Positions 43,865 through 51,466 of a stretch of 64,000 nucleotides of DNA are shown here, one piece after another. The notes under the pieces were generated by a model that did not search any database, had not been told where the DNA came from, and saw nothing but the letters and a program-made list of their open reading frames with translations. The translations under genes and the position numbers were made by a program. The DNA is from an uncultured Psychroserpens sp. (GTDB taxonomy: Bacteria; Bacteroidota; Bacteroidia; Flavobacteriales; Flavobacteriaceae): the NCBI GenBank assembly GCA_947489585.1, contig CANLEE010000001.1, forward strand, positions 614,946-678,945, in the 5' to 3' direction. The first letter of the stretch is position 1. Each line of letters begins with the position of its first letter.

Positions 43865-45409
43865 TTATTTGATTTCCTTACCATTTTTGTCATAAAAATG
43901 ATATTCAAGATAAGTGTAAGCATCTCTAGGTAAAACTTTTACCCATTTTTTGTGTTCTAAAAACCATTTAGAACGTACCGATGGAAACCCTTTGGTTAAA
44001 AAGGCTGCTATAAACGGATGCGCATTTAAGGTTATCTTTTTATAGTCTTTTTTGAAAAGCCTTTCTAGGTCTTGTGTAATGCTTTGAATCACTTTAATTG
44101 GTGCTTCAATTTCACTACCTGCTACGCCGTTAGGATTTTCTTCTTTTGTTTTAATATTGCGTTCTGGGCGAACACGTTGTCTGGTAATTTGTATCAAACC
44201 AAACTTACTAGGTGGCAAAATCTTATGCTTTGCCTTATCATCTTTCATTTCGTCACGAAGATGATTGTACAATTTTTTTCGATTCTCTGCTTTATTCATG
44301 TCAATAAAATCTACTACGATAATACCTCCCATATCACGCAAGCGTAATTGGCGAGCTATTTCTGAAGCAGAAATCATATTAACTTCTAAAGCAGTGTCCT
44401 CTTGATTTTTTTCTTTGTTAGATCTGTTCCCACTATTGACATCAACAACATGCATCGCTTCGGTGTGTTCTATCACCAAATAAGCACCTTTTGCCATAGA
44501 TACTGTGCGACCGAAAGAGGTTTTTATTTGACGTTCAATACCAAATTTTTCATAAACTGGTACGCCATTTTTATACAACTTTACTATTGACTCTTTTTTG
44601 GGAGCAATTTCTTGAACATAATCTTTAATTTGTTCATAAAGCACTTCGTCATCTACTGTAATGCCTGAGAATGAATCATCAAAAATATCTCTTAAAATAG
44701 AAGAGGCTTTGTTCATTTCACTCAACACCTTACTAGGATGATGTGCTTTGTTTAATTTTCTACACATTGCTGTCCATCTATTCAGCAAATTTTGTAAATC
44801 TTTGTCGAGCTCGGCAACTTTTTTGCCTTCTGCGACCGTACGAATTATAACCCCAAATCCTTTAGGTGTTATGCTTTTTACCAAACGCTTTAAACGTTCT
44901 TTTTCTTCTTTAGATTCAATCTTTTGAGAGATTGAAATGCGATCAGAAAATGGTACTAAAACAATATAACGACCTGCAATAGATAACTCGCTACTAATAC
45001 GAGGACCTTTGGTTGAAATTGGTTCTTTTACAATTTGTACTAATAGAGATTGATTTGATTTTAAAACGTTAGCTATGCTCCCATTTTTATCAATATCTTT
45101 CTCAAACTGAAAATTTTTCAGTAAAAAATCGGTATGTCTACCTGCGCTTACACGTTTAACGAATTTTAAAAGGGAAGGCAATTTTGGTCCTAAATCATGA
45201 TAATGCAAAAAAGCATCTTTTTCATAACCTACATTTACAAATGCAGCATTTAGACCAGGAACAGCTTTACGTATTTTGGCAATAAATATATCACCAACGG
45301 CAAAGTTGTTATCATCTTCATCTTTGTGTAACTCGATAAGTTTTCCATCTTTTAATAAGGCAAAATCAACAATATCAGAACTCGATCTTATAATCAATTC
45401 TTTTTCCAT
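43865..45409 (-). CDS. rng: Ribonuclease E/G
   Basis: The 514-residue protein has an N-terminal S1 domain (about 38-130) and the RNase E/G catalytic core, with catalytic Asp in H-V-V-D-V-N-S-G and in I-V-V-D-F-I-D-M. It processes rRNA and starts mRNA decay. The C-P-x-C zinc-link motif of E. coli RNase E/G is not seen after R-Q-R-V-R-P-E; the segment reads K-T-K-E-E-N-P-N instead. The leader has a stem-loop close to the start codon that might be an autoregulatory site. Confidence 0.95.
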   Translation of the reverse strand: MEKELIIRSSSDIVDFALLKDGKLIELHKDEDDNNFAVGDIFIAKIRKAVPGLNAAFVNVGYEKDAFLHYHDLGPKLPSLLKFVKRVSAGRHTDFLLKNFQFEKDIDKNGSIANVLKSNQSLLVQIVKEPISTKGPRISSELSIAGRYIVLVPFSDRISISQKIESKEEKERLKRLVKSITPKGFGVIIRTVAEGKKVAELDKDLQNLLNRWTAMCRKLNKAHHPSKVLSEMNKASSILRDIFDDSFSGITVDDEVLYEQIKDYVQEIAPKKESIVKLYKNGVPVYEKFGIERQIKTSFGRTVSMAKGAYLVIEHTEAMHVVDVNSGNRSNKEKNQEDTALEVNMISASEIARQLRLRDMGGIIVVDFIDMNKAENRKKLYNHLRDEMKDDKAKHKILPPSKFGLIQITRQRVRPERNIKTKEENPNGVAGSEIEAPIKVIQSITQDLERLFKKDYKKITLNAHPFIAAFLTKGFPSVRSKWFLEHKKWVKVLPRDAYTYLEYHFYDKNGKEIK

Positions 45410-45420
45410 GTTGTTAATTT

Positions 45421-45449
45421 TAATCTATCTCGATTCATTTCGAGACAGA
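45421..45449 (-). promoter_or_regulatory. Stem-loop in the RNase E/G mRNA leader
   Basis: On the reverse strand ATCTGTCTCGA-AATGA-ATCGAGATAGAT forms an imperfect hairpin ending about a dozen bases before the rng ATG. RNase E of E. coli autoregulates through leader hairpins; a similar role here is only inferred. Confidence 0.45.
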
Positions 45450-45554
45450 TGGATATTTATTTTGACACAGGATGTTTAATCCAGCAAACTCATGTATCAC
45501 GTAGGTAACACGCAATAAACTCATGAATTTTATATCAAAGAACGTTTGTTTTTA

Positions 45555-45591
45555 AAATTGAAAAAGTAGTTAAAAAACTACTTTCTCAATT
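45555..45591 (-). terminator. Terminator after the small basic gene
   Basis: An AATTGA-AAAGTAGTT/AACTACTTTTTCAATT stem with T-rich loop and tail lies immediately after the stop codon at 45591-45593. Confidence 0.7.
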
Positions 45592-45680
45592 TATTTCTTT
45601 TTGTGACGATTAGCGCGTCTACGTTTTTTACGCTTATGCGTCGCTACCTTGTGTCTTTTTCTTTTTTTACCACTTGGCAT
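45591..45680 (-). CDS. 29-residue highly basic protein, probable ribosome-associated
   Basis: The reverse strand encodes M-P-S-G-K-K-R-K-R-H-K-V-A-T-H then K-R-K-K-R-R-R-A-N-R-H-K-K-K, stop. About two thirds of the residues are Lys, Arg or His. I recognise this tiny gene from the same place (between HU and RNase E/G) in other Bacteroidota. Size and charge are those of small ribosomal proteins; it may correspond to a Bacteroidota-specific ribosomal protein, but I cannot confirm that. It lies 38 bp after the HU gene and has its own terminator. Confidence 0.8.
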   Translation of the reverse strand: MPSGKKRKRHKVATHKRKKRRRANRHKKK

Positions 45681-45718
45681 AAATAAGTTTTTTTTAAATT
45701 AATGTTTGTTTTAATGTC

Positions 45719-46009
45719 TTAGTTGACCTCAACATTGGTCTTAACACCTTCAACAAATACTTTTGCAGGTTTAAATGCAGGAATATTGTGTGCAGGTATC
45801 TTAATTGTTGTATTTTTTGAGATGTTACGTCCAGTTTTTTCAGCTCTTGTCTTTACGATAAAACTTCCAAAACCTCTTAAATATACGTTGTCTCCTCCTT
45901 CTAATGAAGATTTAACTTCTTCCATGAATGTTTCAACTGTTGCTTGAACATCTCCTTTTTCAATTCCTAACTTATCAGAAATTTTAGCTACTATATCAGC
46001 TTTTGTCAT
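45719..46009 (-). CDS. hup: HU family DNA-binding protein
   Basis: The 96-residue nucleoid protein has the HU start M-T-K-A-D-I-V, the G-F-G-S-F motif near residue 46 and the DNA-contacting arm containing R-N-I-S-K-N-T-T-I-K-I-P-A, with I-P-A-F-K-P-A-K at the end of the arm. Length is normal. It heads a transcript with the small basic protein gene and lies divergent from mutY. Confidence 0.96.
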   Translation of the reverse strand: MTKADIVAKISDKLGIEKGDVQATVETFMEEVKSSLEGGDNVYLRGFGSFIVKTRAEKTGRNISKNTTIKIPAHNIPAFKPAKVFVEGVKTNVEVN

Positions 46010-46050
46010 TGTTATTAATTTTTAGGGTTATCTATTAATTATAAGGGATG

Positions 46051-46058
46051 CAAATATA
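46051..46058 (-). promoter_or_regulatory. HU promoter -7 box
   Basis: TATATTTG on the reverse strand matches TAnnTTTG, 41 bp before the HU ATG; a TTG about 21 bases further upstream could be the -33 element. Confidence 0.55.
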
Positions 46059-46116
46059 GGCAATTTAATTTCAATATTTCAAGCGTAATTAATTAAAATT
46101 TAACCTAGTAAAGGAT

Positions 46117-46124
46117 TATTTTTG
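46117..46124 (+). promoter_or_regulatory. mutY promoter -7 box
   Basis: TATTTTTG matches TAnnTTTG, 19 bp before the mutY ATG at 46144. Confidence 0.5.
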
Positions 46125-46143
46125 CAAATATTTATTGTTTTAA

Positions 46144-47184
46144 ATGAATTTTACAGAAATTTTAACACATTGGTACTCAGTAAATAAGCGAGATTTACCT
46201 TGGCGAAACACCAAAAATCCTTATCATATTTGGTTATCGGAAATAATTATGCAACAAACCCAAATTAAGCAAGGTTTACCATATTATGAGGCTTTTGTTA
46301 CCAATTACCCAACTGTTTTCGACTTAGCAACTGCTGACGAACAAGCTATTTTGAAGCTATGGCAAGGTTTAGGCTATTACTCCAGAGCCCGAAATTTACA
46401 TGCTTCAGCAAAGTATATTGCTAATGAGTTACATGGTGTGTTCCCAACCACCTATACTGACATTTTAAAACTCAAAGGTGTTGGTGATTATACGGCAAGT
46501 GCAATCGCTTCAATTTGTTTTGATGAATCAACTGCTGTTGTAGACGGAAATGTATATCGCGTGTTATCTCGCTATTTCGGAATAGATACACCTATCAATT
46601 CAACAAAAGGGATTAAAGAATTTAAAACTCTAGCAAGTACTTTGATTGATTCTAAAATCCCTGGAGATTACAATCAAGCTGTTATGGAATTTGGCGCAAC
46701 ACAATGCAAACCAAAAAACCCGTATTGTAGTTTTTGCCCGCTAAAAGATAGTTGTGTCGCACTTCAAAAAGGGATTGTTGACCAACTTCCAGTTAAACTG
46801 AAAAAAACTAAAATCACCAAAAAGCACTTTAATTTTTTAGTGCTCATTTCCGCAGATAAAAAAACAATTTTCGAACAACGTACTTCAAAAGGTATCTGGC
46901 AAAATTTATATCAATTCCCTTTAATTGAAAGTGATATCGAAATAATTTCTGAAGCATTTAAAGCGCATCCTTCGGTTAAAGACTATTTTAAAAATAGCCC
47001 GTTTAGCCATAGCATTTTTAACACAAAAGCCATTGTTCACAAACTATCACATCAACATCTCTATACTAAGTTTTGGATTATTGAAGTGACTGATTTACCA
47101 AAGAAAGGCATTCCAATTTCAGAATTAAAAACCTATCCAACACCAATACTTATAAGTAATTTTATAGATGAATTCAGCTTTTAA
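46144..47184 (+). CDS. mutY: A/G-specific adenine glycosylase
   Basis: The 346-residue repair enzyme removes adenine mispaired with 8-oxoguanine. The catalytic Glu is in W-L-S-E-I-I-M-Q-Q-T and the Asp in A-V-V-D-G-N-V-Y-R-V. The 4Fe-4S ligands follow the pattern C-x6-C-x2-C-x5-C at about residues 193-209. A C-terminal NUDIX-like domain (about 228-346) recognises 8-oxoG. It heads the flavobacterial mutY-ssb-gldE-gldD order. Confidence 0.96.
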   Translation: MNFTEILTHWYSVNKRDLPWRNTKNPYHIWLSEIIMQQTQIKQGLPYYEAFVTNYPTVFDLATADEQAILKLWQGLGYYSRARNLHASAKYIANELHGVFPTTYTDILKLKGVGDYTASAIASICFDESTAVVDGNVYRVLSRYFGIDTPINSTKGIKEFKTLASTLIDSKIPGDYNQAVMEFGATQCKPKNPYCSFCPLKDSCVALQKGIVDQLPVKLKKTKITKKHFNFLVLISADKKTIFEQRTSKGIWQNLYQFPLIESDIEIISEAFKAHPSVKDYFKNSPFSHSIFNTKAIVHKLSHQHLYTKFWIIEVTDLPKKGIPISELKTYPTPILISNFIDEFSF

Positions 47185-47328
47185 TGCTCTATCGCGTAAA
47201 ATCAAACAGACCATAGAATACCCTAAATATATTGGTTCGCATTGTTTTTTGTCTACCCATTACTCATTATGAGCTTTCATAAATTTTTCATACTTTTAGT
47301 AATCATCATATTTTGATTTCAAAATGTT

Positions 47329-47336
47329 TAGTTTTG
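47329..47336 (+). promoter_or_regulatory. ssb promoter -7 box
   Basis: TAGTTTTG matches TAnnTTTG, 21 bp before the ssb ATG. A palindrome ATTTTGA-TT-TCAAAAT (47310-47325) lies just upstream. Confidence 0.5.
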
Positions 47337-47357
47337 TAGTCTAAAACAATAATTATT

Positions 47358-47810
47358 ATGTCAGGAACATTAAATAAAGTAATGCTAATTGGGCATTTGG
47401 GAGATGAAGTAAAGATGCATTATTTTGATGGTGGCAACTGTGTTGGCCGTTTTCCGTTAGCAACAAATGAAACGTATACTAACAAGCAAACCAATGAGCG
47501 TGTTACCAACACTGAATGGCATAATATTGTTGTGCGAAATAAAGCCGCCGAGATTTGTGAAAAGTATTTATCTAAAGGAGACAAAGTATATATTGAAGGT
47601 CGTCTAAAAACCAGAAAATGGCAAGATGATAAAGGTGCCGATCGTTATTCGACTGAAATTCAATGTACAGATTTTACATTTTTGACGACTAAAAATGAGA
47701 GTCAAGGCGGAAATGCTCCAGCTCCTAACCCTCAACAAGCTGCTCAAAAACCGGCAAATAATCCTGTTTCTGAACCATTAACTGAAGACACCGATGATCT
47801 TCCGTTTTAA
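47358..47810 (+). CDS. ssb: Single-stranded DNA-binding protein
   Basis: The 150-residue protein has the SSB OB-fold at about 1-110 (N-K-V-M-L-I-G-H-L-G, then T-E-W-H-N-I-V and Y-I-E-G-R-L-K-T-R-K-W). A Gln/Pro/Asn-rich linker follows, then the acidic tip D-D-L-P-F that recruits repair enzymes. It sits between mutY and gldE, the usual flavobacterial place. The DUF3127 protein at 14238 shares the tip. Confidence 0.96.
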   Translation: MSGTLNKVMLIGHLGDEVKMHYFDGGNCVGRFPLATNETYTNKQTNERVTNTEWHNIVVRNKAAEICEKYLSKGDKVYIEGRLKTRKWQDDKGADRYSTEIQCTDFTFLTTKNESQGGNAPAPNPQQAAQKPANNPVSEPLTEDTDDLPF

Positions 47811-47835
47811 ATAAACTAAACTTAAATTATTTACC

Positions 47836-49143
47836 TTGGATCCTGAACCCACGAGTTTAATAATCACAATGCTCAATCTAAATGTATCTTTCATTTCTGG
47901 GCTTATATTACTTTTTATTTTATTGCTTTGTTCGGCATTAATTTCTGGTGCAGAAGTCGCATTTTTTTCATTAACGAAATCTGATATTGATACAGGTTTA
48001 GAAGAAAACTCTAAAACATTTGGCACTATTTCTAAATTATTAGAGCGTCCTAAAAAGTTATTAGCAACCATACTTGTAGCCAATAATTTTCTCAATATTG
48101 GCATTGTTATTTTGTTTGCCTATTTAGGAGAAATGATGTTTGAAGACATAGAAACAAATTGGTTACGATTTCTTTTAGAGGTTGTAGTCATCACCTTTTT
48201 AATTTTGCTGTTTGGTGAAATCGTTCCTAAAATTTACGCCAGTAGAAATCGCGTTAAATTTTCGTCATTTATGGCTATTCCACTTAAATTTTTAGATGTG
48301 GTTTTTTCACCCATTAGTTTACCTATGCGTCATGTTACGTTGACCATTCATAATAAATTAGGAAAGCAAAAATCTAATCTTAGTGTCGATCAATTATCAC
48401 AAGCATTAGAGTTAACAACTGATGGAGATACGACTGTAGAAGAGCATAAAATATTGCAAGGTATTGTATCCTTCGGAAATACAGATACTAAGCAGGTAAT
48501 GCGTCCTAGAATGGATATTTTTGCCCTCAATGAAGACACAAAGTATGAAGATATTATTCCTGAAGTGATAAAAAATGGTTATTCACGAATTCCTGTGTAC
48601 AAAGATAGTATAGATCATGTTACAGGAATATTATACATCAAAGACCTACTCCCACATATTGAACGCAAACAGTTTGACTGGACAAGCTTACTTGGTGAAC
48701 CATTTTTTGTGCCTGAAAACAAAAAATTAGATGACCTTATGGTTGAATTTCAGGAAAAGAAAGTCCATCTTGCTATTGTTGTAGATGAGTATGGAGGGAC
48801 CTCTGGTGTGGTATCATTAGAAGATGTTATAGAAGAAATTGTTGGCGACATTAGTGATGAGTTTGATGATGATGATATCATTTACACTAAAATTGATGAT
48901 AAAAATTATTCATTTGAAGGTAAGACCGCTTTAAAGGATTTTTACAAGATTATAAAATTTGAAGATGAGGCAATCTTTGAAGATCATAAAGGTGAAGCTG
49001 AAACCATTGCAGGATTTGTTTTAGAAATTTCTGGAGGTTTTCCAAAACGCCAAAGTAAAATAAATTTCAAAAATTACGTTTTTACTATAGAAGCTATTGA
49101 CAAAAAACGCATCAAACAAATTAAGTTTACCATTCTAGACTAA
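47836..49143 (+). CDS. gldE: Gliding motility protein GldE (CBS-domain membrane protein)
   Basis: The 435-residue protein has an N-terminal DUF21/CNNM membrane domain (spans in about 15-150), two CBS domains (about 205-325) and a C-terminal CorC/HlyC domain (about 345-435, with F-E-G-K-T-A-L). GldE is needed for efficient gliding and T9SS function in F. johnsoniae. The start is TTG at 47836; an ATG 13 codons later is possible. Its stop overlaps the gldD start by one base. Confidence 0.93.
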   Translation: MDPEPTSLIITMLNLNVSFISGLILLFILLLCSALISGAEVAFFSLTKSDIDTGLEENSKTFGTISKLLERPKKLLATILVANNFLNIGIVILFAYLGEMMFEDIETNWLRFLLEVVVITFLILLFGEIVPKIYASRNRVKFSSFMAIPLKFLDVVFSPISLPMRHVTLTIHNKLGKQKSNLSVDQLSQALELTTDGDTTVEEHKILQGIVSFGNTDTKQVMRPRMDIFALNEDTKYEDIIPEVIKNGYSRIPVYKDSIDHVTGILYIKDLLPHIERKQFDWTSLLGEPFFVPENKKLDDLMVEFQEKKVHLAIVVDEYGGTSGVVSLEDVIEEIVGDISDEFDDDDIIYTKIDDKNYSFEGKTALKDFYKIIKFEDEAIFEDHKGEAETIAGFVLEISGGFPKRQSKINFKNYVFTIEAIDKKRIKQIKFTILD

Positions 49144-49724
49144 TGACCTTAAAAAAAATTCTTCTACCAATACTAGCTGTTGCTTGTTTTTCCTGCGGAA
49201 ATGATCCGCTACCTAAACCTAAGGCAATGTTAAGACTAGATTATCAAAAGCCAGAGTATTCTAAAGTTGATGTTAGATTACCTTTCACTTTTGAAAAGAA
49301 TAATAATGCAGAGAAGATCTCAAATATCAAACTTGATGGTGTTAACGATACATATGGTGTAGATATTAATTATCCAACAATGAAAGGCACCATTTACCTA
49401 ACCTATAAAAAGGTAAATGATACAAATCTTGAAACCTTGTTAAGAGATGCTCAAAATCTAACTCAGAAGCATACTATTAAAGCAGATGAAATTGAAAGCA
49501 TCGTTTATGAAAACCCAGAACAAAATGTTTTTGGGATGTTTTATGAAGTTGGAGGAAATGCTGCTTCGCAGTCTCAATTTTATGTTACTGATAGTATTAA
49601 CCATTTTTTAAATGGGTCGTTGTATTTCTATGCAAAACCTAATTATGATTCTATTTTACCTGCTGCTGATTATCTTAAAAATGATATCAAACATTTAATG
49701 GAATCTATAGAATGGAAAAAATAA
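49143..49724 (+). CDS. gldD: Gliding motility lipoprotein GldD
   Basis: The 193-residue lipoprotein has a signal ending F-S-C-G (Cys18) followed by N-D-P-L-P-K-P-K-A-M-L-R-L, a conserved GldD start. GldD is essential for gliding and type IX secretion in flavobacteria. It is translationally coupled to gldE (overlapping start and stop). A terminator follows after 17 bp. Confidence 0.93.
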   Translation: MTLKKILLPILAVACFSCGNDPLPKPKAMLRLDYQKPEYSKVDVRLPFTFEKNNNAEKISNIKLDGVNDTYGVDINYPTMKGTIYLTYKKVNDTNLETLLRDAQNLTQKHTIKADEIESIVYENPEQNVFGMFYEVGGNAASQSQFYVTDSINHFLNGSLYFYAKPNYDSILPAADYLKNDIKHLMESIEWKK

Positions 49725-49741
49725 TCACTTATTAAAACATA

Positions 49742-49771
49742 AAAAAGCCTATCCAAATGGATAGGCTTTTT
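49742..49771. terminator. Bidirectional terminator after gldD
   Basis: The stem AAAAAGCCTATCC/GGATAGGCTTTTT with a 4-base loop lies between gldD and the convergent lipoprotein gene ending at 49800. Confidence 0.85.
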
Positions 49772-49799
49772 GTATATCATATTCTGGATACTAAATCGA

Positions 49800-51455
49800 T
49801 TACTCGTTAACAACCCATTCACCACCAGTTTTAATCATCGAAAAATCTTCCGTTGAATTACCTGGTGCCCAAGTTGCAAATGTAACAATATACTTTTGTC
49901 CTTCTTCTGCTGAAGGATTTATATTATTTAGTATAATATTTAAAGCAGTAATTATCATTTCATCAGTCCAGTTAGTACTTCCTCCTGCTCTATTAAAGTT
50001 GCCAAAATTATCTAAGTTTTCAGCTGCTGCTTCAAAACCTTCAGTAGTTAATAATGTAGTTGCAGCTAAAGAGTAATCAGATCCTAATAATGTGTATCTA
50101 ATCGTGTTATCTGGAACCCAAACACCATTTTCAAGTCCAAATTGAAGAGATGTCTCAATCACGCTTTCGTGACCTACCCATTCTCCATCTGTAAATGTGT
50201 ATAGGTTACCTCTTGTTCCCAATCCACTATTACTAGAGAAATACTTATAGATTACAAAAATTTCATCCTCTTCTTGAGCGAAAGGATAGTTAAGCCCTAA
50301 GAATGTTGGCAAATAAGCATCTGCTGGTGTACTGCTACTAAAGTTATTAAATGCACCTGGTTGACCAGAACCTTCTCCCATTGAATCATAATCTGATGCA
50401 CTTAGGTAATACACATCATCTGCAGCTTCCCATGCACCTCCATCATAGATAAAGTATTCTCCTTTAGCATCTGTATCTCCAGAAACACCTAAAGCTCTTA
50501 CAGCAAAATCCTGAACTCTCCATCTTGGCGAATCTGAATCGGTAGAACTATACTTAAGACCAACGTGAATTGTTTCTCCATCGTAAGCTGAAAAATCAAA
50601 ATCTTCTGATGTTGTTAAGCTTCCATAAATCGTTTTGTCAAAAGCTAAAGGTGTCCATGTTGCAGCTGCAACATCACCACCTGTAGTATAATCTGTTGAT
50701 ATTAAAACATCAATTAAACTAGCATCGCCTAAGAAATCGATTTCTTGAGTGATTTGGAATAACAAATCAGATTGACCTGTTAAATCAACTTCTGGAGAGA
50801 TTAACCATTCTTCAACAGCATTTGCTCCACCATCAAAACCAGAACCTTGCACATTAGCTGAACCTACCGTCCAACCTAAGTCATCTGGTCCAGAAACAGA
50901 TATTAATTCAAAACTATCATAATCTGCAGGAAATGCAGCTTGGTATAAATTAGCAATACCGATTTCTGGTGTTGCAGTATATTGGTCATACTCAACTAGT
51001 ACAATTTGCCCTTCAGTAGGCGCTGCAATTTGCGCATCTAATACCGCTGGAATTTGTTCTGTTGGATCTACATTTGGATAGAAACCAAAGGCATCACTTC
51101 CAGTTGTTGCATAATCGGCATTCGTAAACTCATAAACATCTGACCCTGTAAAATCACTTACACCTTCGGCAGAACCTATAAATAAATTGTAAGTAACTAA
51201 GGCAGAAGACCCATTTCCAAAGAAAGGGTATCTATCTGCTAATAAACCAGGTATCGCTGCTCTGGCATCTTCATCTGAACCGAAGTTTCCAAAATCTAGT
51301 TCTAATTCATCATAATCATCATCAGTTAAAGTATATTCTACTTCACCAATCACAGGATTATCTTGATTAGCAAGATCATTATTAATATCTTCTACAGGAT
51401 CACATCCCATAAAGATTGTGCCTATAAAGGCTAATACATAAACTATTCTTTTCAT
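49800..51455 (-). CDS. Receptor-partner lipoprotein with four internal repeats and an anchor-J domain
   Basis: The 551-residue lipoprotein has a signal ending M-G-C-D (Cys18). A choice-of-anchor-J-type domain fills about 160-325 (E-E-W-L-I-S-P-E-V-D-L and W-R-V-Q-D-F-A-V). Around it a repeat of about 55-75 residues occurs four times, at about 38-95, 107-160, 347-408 and 452-531. Each contains a Y-x-L-T/S-x-x-D-Y start and a V-x-Y/F strand. It lies 11 bp after a TonB receptor gene in the same transcript and probably binds that receptor's ligand at the cell surface. Confidence 0.85.
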   Translation of the reverse strand: MKRIVYVLAFIGTIFMGCDPVEDINNDLANQDNPVIGEVEYTLTDDDYDELELDFGNFGSDEDARAAIPGLLADRYPFFGNGSSALVTYNLFIGSAEGVSDFTGSDVYEFTNADYATTGSDAFGFYPNVDPTEQIPAVLDAQIAAPTEGQIVLVEYDQYTATPEIGIANLYQAAFPADYDSFELISVSGPDDLGWTVGSANVQGSGFDGGANAVEEWLISPEVDLTGQSDLLFQITQEIDFLGDASLIDVLISTDYTTGGDVAAATWTPLAFDKTIYGSLTTSEDFDFSAYDGETIHVGLKYSSTDSDSPRWRVQDFAVRALGVSGDTDAKGEYFIYDGGAWEAADDVYYLSASDYDSMGEGSGQPGAFNNFSSSTPADAYLPTFLGLNYPFAQEEDEIFVIYKYFSSNSGLGTRGNLYTFTDGEWVGHESVIETSLQFGLENGVWVPDNTIRYTLLGSDYSLAATTLLTTEGFEAAAENLDNFGNFNRAGGSTNWTDEMIITALNIILNNINPSAEEGQKYIVTFATWAPGNSTEDFSMIKTGGEWVVNE

Positions 51456-51466
51456 TGTTCTATTTT

